Program-made: the position numbers and the translations under genes
Source: Trichostrongylus colubriformis
Taxonomy: Eukaryota; Nematoda; Chromadorea; Rhabditida; Trichostrongylidae
DNA length: 64,000 nt
Direction: 5' to 3'
Assembly (NCBI GenBank): GCA_963978905.1
Contig: OZ022257.1
Span: forward strand, 42,232,203 to 42,296,202
Part shown: one piece after another, positions 1-11,534 of the stretch
Position numbering within the stretch: position 1 is the first letter of the stretch
Layout: each line of letters starts with the position of its first letter
Notes under the pieces: generated by a model
What the model was told of the DNA's origin: nothing
Databases searched by the model: none
The model's input: only the letters and a program-made list of their open reading frames with translations

Positions 1-97
1 GATCAGGAAAAACACACTATTTTATCCAACCCAGCACACGAGATCTTGTCAAAGATAGTAGTCCCGAAGCTGATTGTGAACATCTTCCATTTGGAAG

Positions 98-619
98 ATG
101 TCCACAATCAGCTACATTTATAACGATGGTTATAACCATTTTAAGTCACCATCTGATTATGGCCAAGTGACAAACATTCACTTGAATCTGCCTAACGGCG
201 TAACTAATGGAAACTTCGTTTTCAATGCATCACCCATATTTCATTCCGATTTAGCCAAGATTTTGACTGACATTTATCTCATTAAGAGTCATATCAATTC
301 AATGACCAATTTATACACAGTTAAATCGAAGTCACCGACAAGCAAATTAGGATCCATCTCGGATAAGCTTGAAAATGAAGTTGCTGACTCTGCCGGATAT
401 CTGGATTCTAACGCTGCTTTTATTCAGTCTCAAAAGAAGGGAATACTAGGATCCTTGAGTTTGCACACTCTGGTGCAAACAATTGTAATCGTGTCCATCG
501 TCGTCACCATCTTGATCACACTAACATTGTTATACTGTAATTTCGCCATAATTCGGATTGCACTAAGCTACTCCTTCAAAGCCATAGGTATTCTCATTCT
601 GTCGCGCAACAATCTGTAA
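98..619 (+). CDS. Membrane-anchored ORF upstream of a retroelement pol region (Env-like?)
   Basis: This 173-residue open frame has a hydrophobic segment of about 23 residues at roughly residues 126-149, followed by a short basic, hydrophobic tail. The part before it is polar, contains NxS/T sites and no cysteine, and looks like an ectodomain. That plan (ectodomain, stalk, single membrane span) resembles the C-terminal part of a retroelement Env-type protein. It stops only about 320 bases before the aspartic-protease motif of the Ty3-like pol region, in the position usually held by gag. Another frame just upstream is cysteine-containing, so the N-terminal part may lie before the window or be frameshifted. 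No family is firmly recognised; a diverged gag with a hydrophobic stretch is the alternative. Confidence 0.4.
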   Translation: MSTISYIYNDGYNHFKSPSDYGQVTNIHLNLPNGVTNGNFVFNASPIFHSDLAKILTDIYLIKSHINSMTNLYTVKSKSPTSKLGSISDKLENEVADSAGYLDSNAAFIQSQKKGILGSLSLHTLVQTIVIVSIVVTILITLTLLYCNFAIIRIALSYSFKAIGILILSRNNL

Positions 620-799
620 TAAAGGCCTTCTCCACGAAGAAAAGACGCTCGTGTCACCTTCTCAATGAATTCAAATCGTGGACACCCTATTCAACCGTCA
701 ACTAGTCAGGCACCAGTCAATGTCTCAATTCAACTACCCTCAATGATCAACATAACGGACAACGAACGTACACGGATGCCCACAGTCCCCAGAGAATCA

Positions 800-1200
800 A
801 CTTCATCTAGAGCCAAGTCTCCCAAGTCGAAACCTTTCTTGTCTTTCGTTCCAAACGCCGCTTGTATTCATCGCAGGACCCCGCCCTCTATGATCTACAT
901 TTCAGCAGTGTTTCACAGCCCCCATAGTAGCTCTTCTCGATACAGGTTCCGCTTTCACGATCATCTCCGCTACGGTCGCTCGGAAATTGGATGCGCACCT
1001 TTTCCGATCAACGATTGCACAGAGTATCACAGCCAACGGAACACCGATAAAGCTTCTTGGTCAATTCACTCCCTAACTCACTTTAGAAGATAAAACTGTT
1101 AAGATTACTAGCTACGTTGCTTCTGATGGAAATAGCCCTTCTCCGTTTATTCTTGGTAACGACCTCATACCACAATTTGTTCAAACAATGTCTAGCGACT
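800..1200 (+). pseudogene. Ty3/Gypsy-type retropepsin (aspartic protease) region, frame-broken
   Basis: An aspartic-protease signature LLDTGS is readable at 933-950, in a different frame from the open frame that starts at 665. It is followed about 200 bases later by an ILG motif near 1147-1160, the normal spacing for a retropepsin. The stretch before it (665-900) is rich in Pro, Ser and Lys and could be the end of a gag-like region. Stops and frame changes show it is no longer a working reading frame. It belongs to the same element as the RT, RNase H and integrase remains downstream. Confidence 0.65.
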
Positions 1201-1619
1201 ATCATAACAGCACTATTTTTTTCGACAATACTAAGTCCCGTTTACAACATCAGTATACAATTCTTACAGCTCTCCAGAATACCCAGTTTATCTAGCTTCC
1301 AATTCATATCTGCAACCATGCCCAGATTGTATGGTTATGGGTACCACTAAAACATCTTTTCCGGAAAAATGGGAATTCTTCACTTCTGATAGCATGGAAT
1401 ACCCCATGCCTGATGGAGTCCAAATTGGGAAAACCCTTCCATGTCCAAACGTAGATGGTGAAGTAGTCTTACGTATTTTTAACTCTAATGCTGTACCCAT
1501 ATTTTTACAAAAAATACCAATATAGGCAAAACAACCATAACAGGAGTAGATATGTTATGGCAGCCCGTATTCTCAGTATACGTAAATAACGACTTTAATC
1601 AGGAAAATTCTTTGCCAAA

Positions 1620-2540
1620 GCATCCGAATGTATCTCTCCAGAATCGGATTTCGCCAAGGAATTGCCCCATTTTCCCAACACCCAACGCTCGAATATCCAT
1701 GACCTTGTTCAAATTAACCACTCCTCATTGAAGAATTCACAACTTCAAGAATTTAATAAGCTATTGCACAAATATAAAGATTTTTTCGTCGGAAACGATG
1801 GAAATTTTGGTCGTTACATAGGTCCCGTTACTCATAGCATAAACTTTATTCCACATTCAAAAACTCCAAAGCAACGTCCGTACCGGGTACCGCTAGAAAA
1901 ACGGAAAGAAATAGAAAGGTCAATTGAAGAAATGCTAAGAACGCTTATCATAGCCTAGCACAAGCAAGTTTGCTTCCCCCATAGTGCTTGTTAAAAAAGG
2001 TCCAAATAAGGGTCAGTGGAGATCCCCAGTAGACTATCGTCAAATTAATGCAATAACAGAAACCGAAACGTATAGTATTCCCCATATACAAGATATCTTA
2101 GAACTTGTTAGTGGTGAGGAAATCTATTCGGTACTCGAATTTAAAAAGGGTTTCTTCCAAATACCTTTAGCGAAGGAAAAAGAACGTACAGCGTTTCGTT
2201 TTTAGGATTATACCACTTAACAGTAATGGCTCAAGGGCTTAAAGGTGTCCTAGCCATATTTCGGAGGGTAGCGGACAGCCTTATTTGTGAACTAAAATCG
2301 TGTTGTTTTGCTTATATTGACGATCTTATTATTGCAAGTCAGTCGGTAAGTCAGCATCTAATTGATTTGGAATAAATTCTTCAACGTATATGAAAGTTTG
2401 GCATGAAATTGACACCAGAAAGGTGCTCATTCTTCCTAACGGAAGTACAGTATCTTGGTGTACTTATCAGCAGAAATGGCACTCGTCCTAATCCGAAAAA
2501 GGTGGCTAGCATTGCTGAAATTCCACGTCCTGCAGACGTT
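1620..2540 (+). pseudogene. Ty3/Gypsy reverse transcriptase, broken by stops and frameshifts
   Basis: Typical Ty3 RT landmarks appear in order: the QRPYRVP segment before RT (about 1870), a WRSPVDYRQIN block (about 2020), an FFQIPLA block (about 2150) and the catalytic YIDD box at 2313-2324. The parts lie in different frames, with stops at about 1956, 2203 and 2373. The substrate in a live element would be the element RNA. It is an old copy and cannot produce an enzyme as written. Confidence 0.85.
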
Positions 2541-2558
2541 AAGCCATGAGATCATTTC

Positions 2559-3062
2559 TTGGAGCAGCTTCATATTTCCGTAGGTATATACCACGCTTCT
2601 CTATCATTGCTTCCTCTTAACAATCTTTTAGTCAAAAATGCACCGTTCGTTCAGACAGAATCCCACGAAAAAGCATTCGTAGCAATTAAGCAAGCTCTTA
2701 TGCAAGCTCCGCTCCTAGTCTCACCAATTTTCGGACAACCGTATATTATACATACGGATGCGTCCACAATAGGACTAGGCGCTTGCTTACTGCAGTACAA
2801 TCAGAAAACCAAAGGAGAACATCCCATAGCGTACTGTAGTCGTTCATTGAACAAGCATGAGAAAAATTATGCTGTCACTGAATTAGAAGCTTCAGCCATA
2901 GTCTCCGCGCTGAAAGATTTCTACTCTTATGTAGCAAATGCGCACATAACGCTGGTTACAGACTATGCATCCCTCAAATCACTTATGCATAGATCAGATC
3001 TCGTTGGTCGTCTAGCTAAGTACCGAATTAGCATTCAAGCCTACCATAATACAATAGAATAA
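2559..3062 (+). pseudogene. Ty3/Gypsy RNase H domain
   Basis: A 167-residue open stretch contains the RNase H catalytic neighbourhood HTDAS (about 2750), the AYCSRSLN motif (about 2830), ELEA (about 2880) and VTDYASL (about 2955), in the order and spacing of Ty3/Gypsy RNase H domains. It follows the RT remains directly and precedes integrase, so the pol order PR-RT-RH-IN is preserved. The domain is locally intact but the polyprotein around it is not. Confidence 0.85.
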
Positions 3063-3279
3063 CGCGCAGGCAAACATAATACTTTTTGTTACTTCCTTAG
3101 CCGTTATCCACTCCCCAATATTAACGCTATAGTCACGCAACACTCCCCTCTCTTGAAGAAATTCAAGCGAGCCCAAAACGTTTCAAAAATGGCCAACTTT
3201 TGAAATTCCTTCAAGGAGACTTGAGGATCCTACCCAAAAATTCGACAATACATTACACAACTATTCTATTCACAGCAAT

Positions 3280-4976
3280 GCACTTTATTACAATCTGCTT
3301 ATTAAAGTTAGCCTAATCATTCCAGATGCAGATATGCAAACAAAAATCATTTCGATATTTCATGATAATCCTCTTCTAGGTTCACATTTAGGTATTAACA
3401 AGACATACAAATGAATAAAAGCTAAACTATTGGCCAAATTTATGTCAGGACGTAACCACGTACAGTAGCGGTCAAAAATATATGCGGTTTTGGTTTCTAT
3501 CCATAACTTTGGTCGAAGTTTACATTTCTTATTCAATTTTTTTTGTTTTTTGAAGGCAACTGGTACTTAGTGAAGCAAAGTAGGGTGTAGTGTTGAGATT
3601 GGAAAATTTACTTAACTAAAAACTCTAAAAATACCAAACCTTTTCAAAAATTCAATTGGCCATAAAAAGCTTATAACTCATCGAAACGGGCAGGTGTGCA
3701 GAAAATATTACGGAATGAGGCTGGGACTTTGTTGCACGCTATTTCAAATCCTAACAGCACTGAGGCACGGAGTTGACCATTTTCAGTGGTTTCAGTTAAA
3801 TAATTTTTTCAACCTTCACACTGCATCCTACTCGGCTGAGATACTTTATTTCATTGAGTAACAGTTGCCTTCAAAACACAAAAAAAATTGAGCGAGATAT
3901 GCAAACACCGAACAAAGTTATGGTCAAAATCCCAAACCGCATATATTTTTGACCGCTACTGTATATTAACACGTGCCCCGTGTGTCAAAAGGTGAAAACA
4001 CCTTCACCACACATAATTCGCGAAGAATTAGGAAATTTTCCGATTCCACAGCGACCCTTTGAACGCGTCCACACGGACATCGTAGGACCACTACCACAAT
4101 GCCCGGATGATAGTTAATTTATTTCAATACAGTTTGTGCTTTTAGCAAATTCATGGTTTGCACTCCGGTGATAGATCAAACTACGGAATCAATCATCAAA
4201 GTTTTGATCAATGATGTCATTTCCAAACATGGCATCCCGAAAAAAATAGTGTCTGATCGTGGTTCGAACTATGCCAGCGAGGTTTTCTCAAAAATCAATA
4301 AAACTTTAGGCATAACCAATGAATTTACTACCAGATATAACCATAAAGCGAATGGTCAAGCGGAAAGACTCGTGAAAGGCATAACTGAGCCACAGATCTA
4401 TGGTTTAACTTCCTCCAACCCTTTGTTTCCGCCTATAACTGTAGTATCAACGCTACTACAGGTTATAGCCCATTCTTCATTGCGTATGTTAGATGTCAAA
4501 CCACGTGGAGTGGCACGTCGGGCGATTTCGCTGATCAATTCGCCGCCGGTCTGGTACACAATTATGGAAGCAGGAAACGAGATCGCCAACAAGTCAGCAC
4601 ACTACAAAACAGGATACGTTCTACAACATAAGGTATATCCTAAGGACATTTCCATTGCTGATCGGTTCTCTTACATGACGACACAGTGCGTCCCAAGCTC
4701 ACAAATCAATGGGGAGACCCTTTTCTTGCTGAGAAAGTTAATCTCCCCAACATTTCTAATCTTGTAGGTCGTGCTATACGACAAGTTGTGCATATAAATC
4801 GTCTGAAATTGTATTGCCCACGTTCATTGTCAGCTAGCGTTTCCAACCCAAATCAACAACCAATTCCACCAGTTAATGAGGAAATACCAGCTGCCAATCA
4901 ACAACCTACAACAAGACGTTCGCGTCGTCTTCAGGAAAAGCAAGCAGTTGCAATAGATCAGCTCTCGGATGATTGA
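3280..4976 (+). pseudogene. Ty3/Gypsy integrase, split by a MITE and frame-broken
   Basis: The N-terminal zinc-binding region (HLGI motif near 3385, then CPVCQK near 3976) is interrupted by the insertion at 3463-3961. The catalytic core is recognisable from HTDIVGPL (about 4073), SDRGSNY (about 4255) and the HKANGQAERL segment (about 4345), which give the D, D and E positions. A C-terminal part with a basic RRSRRL segment runs to 4976 in another frame. Stops (for example near 4115) and frame changes make it non-functional. The base order reads correctly once the 499-bp insert is disregarded, showing that the MITE came later. Confidence 0.8.
3463..3961. mobile_element. Tc1-type MITE (499 bp) nested in the integrase
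   Basis: The ends form near-perfect terminal inverted repeats starting CAGTAGCGGTCAAAAATATA and extending about 30 bp. They are flanked by a TA duplication at 3461-3462 and 3962-3963. There is no transposase-like frame inside. TA target duplication and a CAGTAGCGG-type end are the hallmarks of Tc1/mariner-derived non-autonomous elements. Confidence 0.9.
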
Positions 4977-6203
4977 AAGGGCTTCTAACTGTTCATTCCA
5001 AACAGTCGGCCCTTAGGTCTGTTCGTTTTCCTTCATTTCTCGCCGCACAGCCGCAGTATAAAAGAACATTCCTTGAATAGGCGGCTCGAGGAATCTAAAA
5101 GCGTTCAAAACAAACACTATTTGCAATAATCTTACGCCCTTGTACTAATCGAAATGTGTACGCGCACAGACTAGTACTCGTATCGTTTTATTTCTTTTAC
5201 ATCAGTTAGTCGTCGACCGAAAGAGATCTCAAAAGACTAACTTTTGCATCGTTATACTGTCTTTTCTCGCAAAGTTAGCTTCATATGTGCCCTATAACTG
5301 CTCTATTACCATTTTTTTTTTGTTCAAACGAACGAAAAAAGACTATACATCAAAATTATTCCTTATATTTACCTTTTTCACAAATTGTTTAACTCGTAAA
5401 TCCATCCTTTCCAATGTACTGCTACAGTAGAAATTCCTGAGTGAAAAGCTACAAGATGTATGGTGATAACTCGTAGAATAGAACTTTCCAAGTTGTATTT
5501 TCTATGTATATTTCACTCCATCATCGTCACTTTCGATCCTGAACCGATTAATTATGCCATCAGTATCGGTCCCTGATTGTTCATTTTATGAGAAGCTCGA
5601 GGCATTTCTCGAGGGAGTAAGTGCACTGGCATTCCCACTTCACCAGTTGCAGTTGTACCCCTGTGTCCATTGTGCCTTTTTATCTACCGTGTACTGCTTC
5701 TCCATCAGCCTTCAGTGGCTAAGATTGATCACGTGTGTCCAATTAGAATACTTCCATAGCGATGTGAGTAATCAAGAGGTAAGAGAGTAGATGTGGCCTT
5801 GCGGCTCTCTGAACTCAGTGACGTTTCTTTCCGTATGTAATCACTCATATTTACTCATCAATGCTCCCCAGTCGTCGTATGAATACATGGAGCGTTCGCA
5901 CATTGGAATGGTATTCTAAGCTCGAGGACGAGCTTACTGAAGGAATAGAGATGTCGGGTCCGAGCCGTGAGTAGCGAGGCCGCCCAAATGCCCCACACGT
6001 GCCAGCGGAGGTGGACGGAGGGCAGTCGTGATGGTCGCCTGACCATAGCCCGTCGTGTGCTCTCCCCGTCTCTCCCCTTTAAACCCCTTGTCTCAGTATT
6101 ATGTAGCTTATGTAATAAATATGTATAGCCAGTTCTCTTGCAATTATTTCCATACCGCTACACACCCTTCAGGTTAAGGATTAGCTACCCTATGATCTGA
6201 TAT
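4977..6203 (+). repeat. Region after the Ty3-like integrase; possible 3' LTR with promoter-like box
   Basis: No gene is supported here. A TATAAAAG box at 5057-5064 follows the integrase end within 100 bases, and an AATAAA lies near 6113, so part of this stretch is probably the element's 3' LTR. The 5' LTR is outside the window, so its limits cannot be set by comparison. The palindrome arm begins at about 6204. Confidence 0.35.
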
Positions 6204-8721
6204 GTTTTATCGTACATGTTGTCTGATTTACAACCACTTACCAGTTGCTGTAATGTTTATTTCCTTTTTGTAACCCATACTTGTTTGTTTTTCAGAGTCG
6301 ATGGTTTCTTATTCGATGCTATTTGGTTTGTTGGAGATGTAATTTTTTGATTTTTTGAGAAATGAGAATGTGATTTTTTTGACCGCACTAAATTCGGTAA
6401 GTTTGTCTGAATTCTTGTTGATTCCTCATGATTGCTTAGTTCTTTCCCTATTTGCAGGAGCTTCTGAATTGCGGAGTATCTTCAAATCGTTGTTTTAGTA
6501 ATGTATCGAGAATATTGTCTTTTGAATATGCATAGCATCATAGTTGCTATGAAGAGTGCAAGATCGCATCTGATTCTTTCCAACGAAGGTACGTGTTTCC
6601 ACCTACGCTTTCATTGTGAAGTGCAGCAATGTCACCATCATGAGTACTCTTAATTTTTTGCTTCGCTCATTTTCATAATTCTCGGTAGTGGCTTTTTATT
6701 ACAGATGGCACGTAACTTTGCTTTTGCTTCACGATTTCACACTAATATTCCTATGAAATCTTAGCTTGACGACATTGCGGGTTGATGATGTTAATGTTGT
6801 TGTTGTGATGAAGATGTTGATGATGTTTTCGTTGTTGTGTGCATAAGTGAAGCTGTGTTTGCAACTGTGAAGAAAATGCATCTACAACTGTGAAGAAAAT
6901 AATCTAACAAAGTGTTATTGCCTATCGTTCCCTTTGCAGTTTCGCAGCGAGTACGAAAAAGATCAGCCGATTCTTCCTTCATCCATCAATGCAGGAAAGC
7001 CATTACACGCTTCATATATTACTCGAGGTAGTGGGAGTGATTGAGGGAAAGGGAGCATACAAAGGTACTCTATCTTTATATCTAGTGGCTCACAGGTTCG
7101 AGTTGTATACTCCCGTCCCAGCGTGCCAGCTCGTTTGACACACAGTTCGGATCGACTACGATGTCTGTATAATGAAAGGAGGTGCTTGTTGTCTAGGCCT
7201 CCCGCTCCTCTACGCAGTCAACTAGAGCAGGAGTGTAACAAAGATGCAAGGAATTCCATAAATTATAACTGAGAAAGAGTACGACAGTCAGAGCCCCAAA
7301 AAAGCTTGCATAATGTGTATTTATTGTAGTGAAGAAACGCTAAATAATGCAGGTGTGTGACTTCTCGGAACTCTTCGTTGTGTCGTATCTCAGTCTCTCG
7401 ATTTGATTAATAAATCTACAATCACCTTGGAAATATGGCCGATGCTGAGAAGTCAGTCTTTTAGAAAATGTAATATAAGCGAAATATGCTACAAATTCTC
7501 CATGAACCACAGACTCCATGAATCGAGCAGACCGTTGTTACCGTTTGACAAAAAGGCTTTTTGAAGAGTTTGAAGCGTATCTGCCAACTTGAGAAGTGAG
7601 AAAATAAAGCTCTAGACAAATCTCCTTTAAAGCAACCACTGGTGGAAAATGTTTACAGATAAAATGTGAAAATGGCTTAGTCGGCTGATCTCTTTCCTAC
7701 TGCCTACTCGCTGCGAAACTGCAAAGGGAGCGATAGCCAACAACAATTTATTATAGTTCATTTTCTTCACAGTTGTAGATGCATTTTCTTAACACTTGCA
7801 AACACAGCTTCACTTATGCACACAACTACAAAAACATCACTATTATCTTCAACAACATCAACAACATCAACATCATCAACACAACAACAACATCAACATC
7901 ATCAACCTGCAATGTCGTCAGGCTCAGATTTCATGGGAGTATTAATGTGAAATCGTGAAGCAAAAGCAAAGTTATGTGCCACCTGCAATAAAAAGCCTCT
8001 TACCGGGAATTATGAAAATGAGCGAAGCAAAAAATTAAGGGTACTTATGATGGTGATATCACTGCACTTCACAATGAAAGCATAGGTGGAAACACGTACC
8101 TTCGTTGGAAAGAATCATAAGTACTGTCCATAGCAACTGCCATGATGTTATGCATACAGTCAAAAGACAATATTCTCGATACATTACTGAAACTATGGTT
8201 TAAAGATACTGCGCAATTCACAAGCTCCTATAAAATAGGGCAAAAACTAAGCAATCACGGGAATCAACAGGAATTCAGACAAACTTACCGATTTTAGTGC
8301 GGTAAAAAACCACATTCCCATTTCTCAGAAAAAAATCAAAAAAATACATCACCAACAAACCAAATCACATCGAATAGGAAACCATCGACACTGAAAAAGC
8401 AAACAAGTATGGGTAAAGCAAATAAACATTACAGCAATTGGTAAGAGCATAGTGGTTGTAAATCGGAAATTGTAAATTGTAAATTGCAAAAAATTGTAAA
8501 AAAAATGTTGTAAAGAAATGTAAAATGTACGATAAAACACACAACCCACACACATAAAACACATAACAAACACAAATCTAGGTTAAGCAAGTCCATAATA
8601 AGATAATACTAAAGAAAGTCCTGCAAGGAAGCCAAAATCGCAAAATTGCGGCCGCAAAATCGCAGAATCACATAATCGCGATGGCTAAATCGCAGAATCG
8701 CAAAGTCTGAACGCGGCCTAA
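6204..8721. mobile_element. Long-TIR element, left-arm copy, truncated at its outer end
   Basis: The segment 6204-6985 is an inverted copy of about 7690-8560, leaving a middle of about 700 bp. The inner terminus at about 8600-8721 is built from GCGATTTTGCGG-like words and ends ...CGCGGCCTAA. The outer terminus, present in the right-arm copy, is missing because the homology stops at 6204. No transposase is seen; short open frames inside arise from GTT/ACA-rich simple sequence near 6790-6840 and 7850-7910. Confidence 0.75.
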
Positions 8722-8819
8722 GGTTGCCCAGCAGTGCAACGGTACAGAAAAACGAAATAAAACGACCCGAAAGACGACGGAAGAACCCGAGAAATAGGAA
8801 TCTGAACCCCTTCCTATTT

Positions 8820-9000
8820 TGCGCCGATCTACTTAAGTGACCGAAGGGATGGGTGTAGACGTGCGAGCGGCTCACCCAATCGGCCACAAAAGTTGTCCTG
8901 CTCTCGAGGCAACTGTTCCAGGGGATGCCGGGCGGCGCGACTCTGTGTGCTGCGGAATTGTGATAAGACCCATACGTGGGAGGCCTTTTAGGTCAAGACG
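8820..9000 (-). repeat. Dispersed repeat ending in GATAAGACCCAT
   Basis: The block contains a GGCCACAAAAGTTGTCCTG segment, then a GC-rich hairpin-like stretch and GATAAGACCCAT. The same succession is found, diverged, at about 58260-58420 and in mirrored form at about 25260-25400. It has no open frame and looks like a multicopy element of unknown class. Strand is arbitrary. Confidence 0.5.
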
Positions 9001-10889
9001 CGTTTTTTTGTAAACGGTTTCTCACAAACATGTGTGGACGATATGTCCGATATGATCTTACAACTGCCAAAAAGGGGTTGATGGTTCAAGCTCAGCTGAG
9101 AACAAAATTTGCAGAATTGGATATTTAGGATTTGGGTTCGTAAACACTTGTGTAAAAAATTGGTAGAATAATCTTTTTAGCATAACAGGTTATCACTAAT
9201 TATCAGTATTCACCGAATATTACTCTTCAATTTTTCTTGCCTTCCAGTGCTCATAGCGCGCGAGCGAAGCGGGTACGATTTCGTGCTCAAAGGGTGGTCG
9301 AAGAGGTATGTTCCCAGCGCGTCTACCGAGTAGTCACCAAACCAGGGTTGGAACTAATGGAAAATGTCCAGCCAAAACGGTCCGCCAAGAAGAGAGATAC
9401 CAAGGAGGCATGATTGACATCGCGAGGTACATCCAGAGATAGCTCACATTCGTATCGTATTTCACATTCTTTTTCTCGTATTTCATCTCGCTGTATCAAT
9501 ATCACACCTGCACAAAGACCATAGCAGCCATCTACTATTACATGCAGTACTACGGCTACCTCATAGGCACCTCGTGATACTGCAGTACCCAGGCCCGCCC
9601 AAATCTCGCCGTTGGCTGAACCACAAATAATAACAACATCCGAGCACACGACTGTAGAAACACCCAGAAAGAGCGAGAGCGGAGGAAGCTAGTTAACTAA
9701 AAGAAAAAGAGAAGAAACAGGACGACAAAGCAGAGGGAAAGGGGACCTCCACAGCGCTAGCAACATTTAAAGTGGAGAGAGACGAGGGGATCCGGAAGAA
9801 TCTATGAAAACCTTGCCCGTGGTTCAAGTTAACCACATTTAGCCCATAATATCGATCCATCGGAATAGGCCACGGCACCACAGCTCCAGCTTCCTCATCA
9901 GTCCCCCCCCCCTTCACGAAGCGCCCTACGCCCTCAAGGACATCGTGGTCGGTGGAGATGTCATTAGAGAAGGATAAAAGAGGGCGCAGAGCCAGCAAAG
10001 AAATTCGAGAGAATGCAGACGGCCGTAGCATTTTTGGAGGGGTGCCAAAGGAGCAGAACTGGACAACGATGTGGTCCACTTAACCCAACCCATATGCGGG
10101 CAAGATAGTACATTTGATGTCGAACCGTCTACTGTGGTGGAGCCTCAAGGCGTCGGCCTGCCCGGGTTCCCAGTACACCAACATGACCCTCAGGACCTAG
10201 GAAGGATAGTTTGTGCGTGGTTCACGATCAATGTGGGCTGTCCATGGGGCATTGTTCGCAACAGATGTGGACGGTTATTCATCCCATAAAATCTTGAGAG
10301 ATACACAAACAGAGGCACGCTGCCAATAAGGAAGAAGGTAGGACACAGGAATTTGAAGATGAAAGTTGAGGACGATGTCGTAGAGAGGAGAGCATCTGAA
10401 TAAACGTAGACGGCAAACAATTTGAGCCCAATTCCATAGGAGCCTCACCTCCTCCGTCACCCTAGCGTGCAAGGGCATATTGGTTGCGATCTGAGGTCCT
10501 AAAAGCACCGCCTGGGGTAGGAAAAGATGATAAATGGGAATGTTTTCTGAAAAGAAACATTTCAGCTCAGAAGGTGCGATGTGTGGCGGAACTCGTATTG
10601 AAAATCGCACTTCACAAGGGAGATCTTTCTTTCATTTTACGGCACGCTTCTTATGAACGGTTTTTGCTAAACATAGGGTACAAACATATGTATAGAACCG
10701 ATACAAAACTTTGCTAAGCTGCACTCGAATGCCAAAAAAAGTATTGAGAATTTTTTTATCAGAGGGGTGGCTTTGATTTGCTTATTCTAGAGTAAGTCTC
10801 GGATCAAATCGATACATTCCCAGACTGAGTCATTGGTCGTTGAAAGCTTAAAGTTTTCATGAGCAAGAAAGATTACAGGCGCTAGACAG
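9001..10889. other. Left-arm stretch without a supported gene
   Basis: Several open frames of 70-130 codons occur on both strands, for example 9323-9649 and 9693-10079 on the minus strand and 10484-10717 on the plus strand. None shows a family motif or a consistent exon chain. There is a C-run of about 10 at 9907. The same content is mirrored at about 23345-25260, so its conservation between arms reflects the duplication and is not evidence of selection. Confidence 0.5.
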
Positions 10890-11186
10890 CGTGGTCGGCT
10901 TGGGAACAGGGCTCAGAGGACATTGGTTTCGCGACGACGACGAGCGAACACGGCGGCTCCGTCCAACCTCGACCCGGCACGCTACACTGTATTCTCCCGG
11001 CGGCTGATTTAATTCCCCACATTGTATAAACGTAAGTATTCGCTTATGAACTCTGGTGCAGAAGGTCGTGTCTGCATGCAAAAGGCACAGACTAGGAGTG
11101 CTATGACTCCAGTAATGTTTTATGAAACCATTTCTAGAACGGTGGGAAATCATACTCATAAAACATTTCTCACATTCGCGTTTTGA
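10890..11186 (+). pseudogene. Candidate two-exon gene end, left-arm copy with a stop
   Basis: This is the mirror of 23046-23342. Exon 10890-11031 ends in a GTAAGT donor and exon 11138-11186 begins after TTTCTAG and ends at TGA, in matching phase. In this arm the codon two before the donor is TAA (11027-11029), where the right arm has TCA, so this copy would be truncated. Upstream exons were not found. The protein is not recognised. Confidence 0.25.
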
Positions 11187-11274
11187 GGAAAACGAAGACC
11201 AGTTATATAAAAATGCAGAACAAAGTTAGAGACTTGTAAATCGGTTGCCACTCTCAATCACTGAATACAGTACA

Positions 11275-11391
11275 TACCACGGCGCTAGATAAGGTGTTTC
11301 CTACGGAGTTGAGTGAGAGTGTATCAAATTCTCTGACCCCGCCGCACACTCTCAGCCTCCGTAGACCATTCCCCATCTAGTGCTGTGATAT
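11275..11391. repeat. Imperfect 117-bp hairpin, left-arm copy
   Basis: Almost the whole segment folds on itself: GGCGCTAGAT near the start pairs with ATCTAGTGCT near the end, and GAGAGTGT pairs with ACACTCTC around a CG-rich loop. The mirror copy is at 22841-22960. It resembles a small foldback MITE; a structured RNA is possible but unsupported. Confidence 0.5.
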
Positions 11392-11534
11392 GAACGATAC
11401 CTATCCTGATTGCGCGTCTGGGTCACGCCGGAAAGGACGTACCTCAAAAATAGATTTGGAAAAAAGAGTTAATTTGACAATTTTTCAAGGTTGCAACTTT
11501 GCTGAAAATAATCTTTCGAAGTGATGTAAATTAC

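Noticed and set aside
6791..6982. 63-codon frame (and its mirror at 27248) with a TTKTSSTSSSQQQH end
   Set aside because: It lies inside the terminal repeat of the long-TIR transposon and depends on GTT/ACA simple sequence.
8349..8573. Hydrophobic minus-strand frames near 8349-8573 and 25658-25863 as membrane proteins
   Set aside because: They are within the TIR of the long-TIR element and consist of TTTACA/AAATTG repeats.
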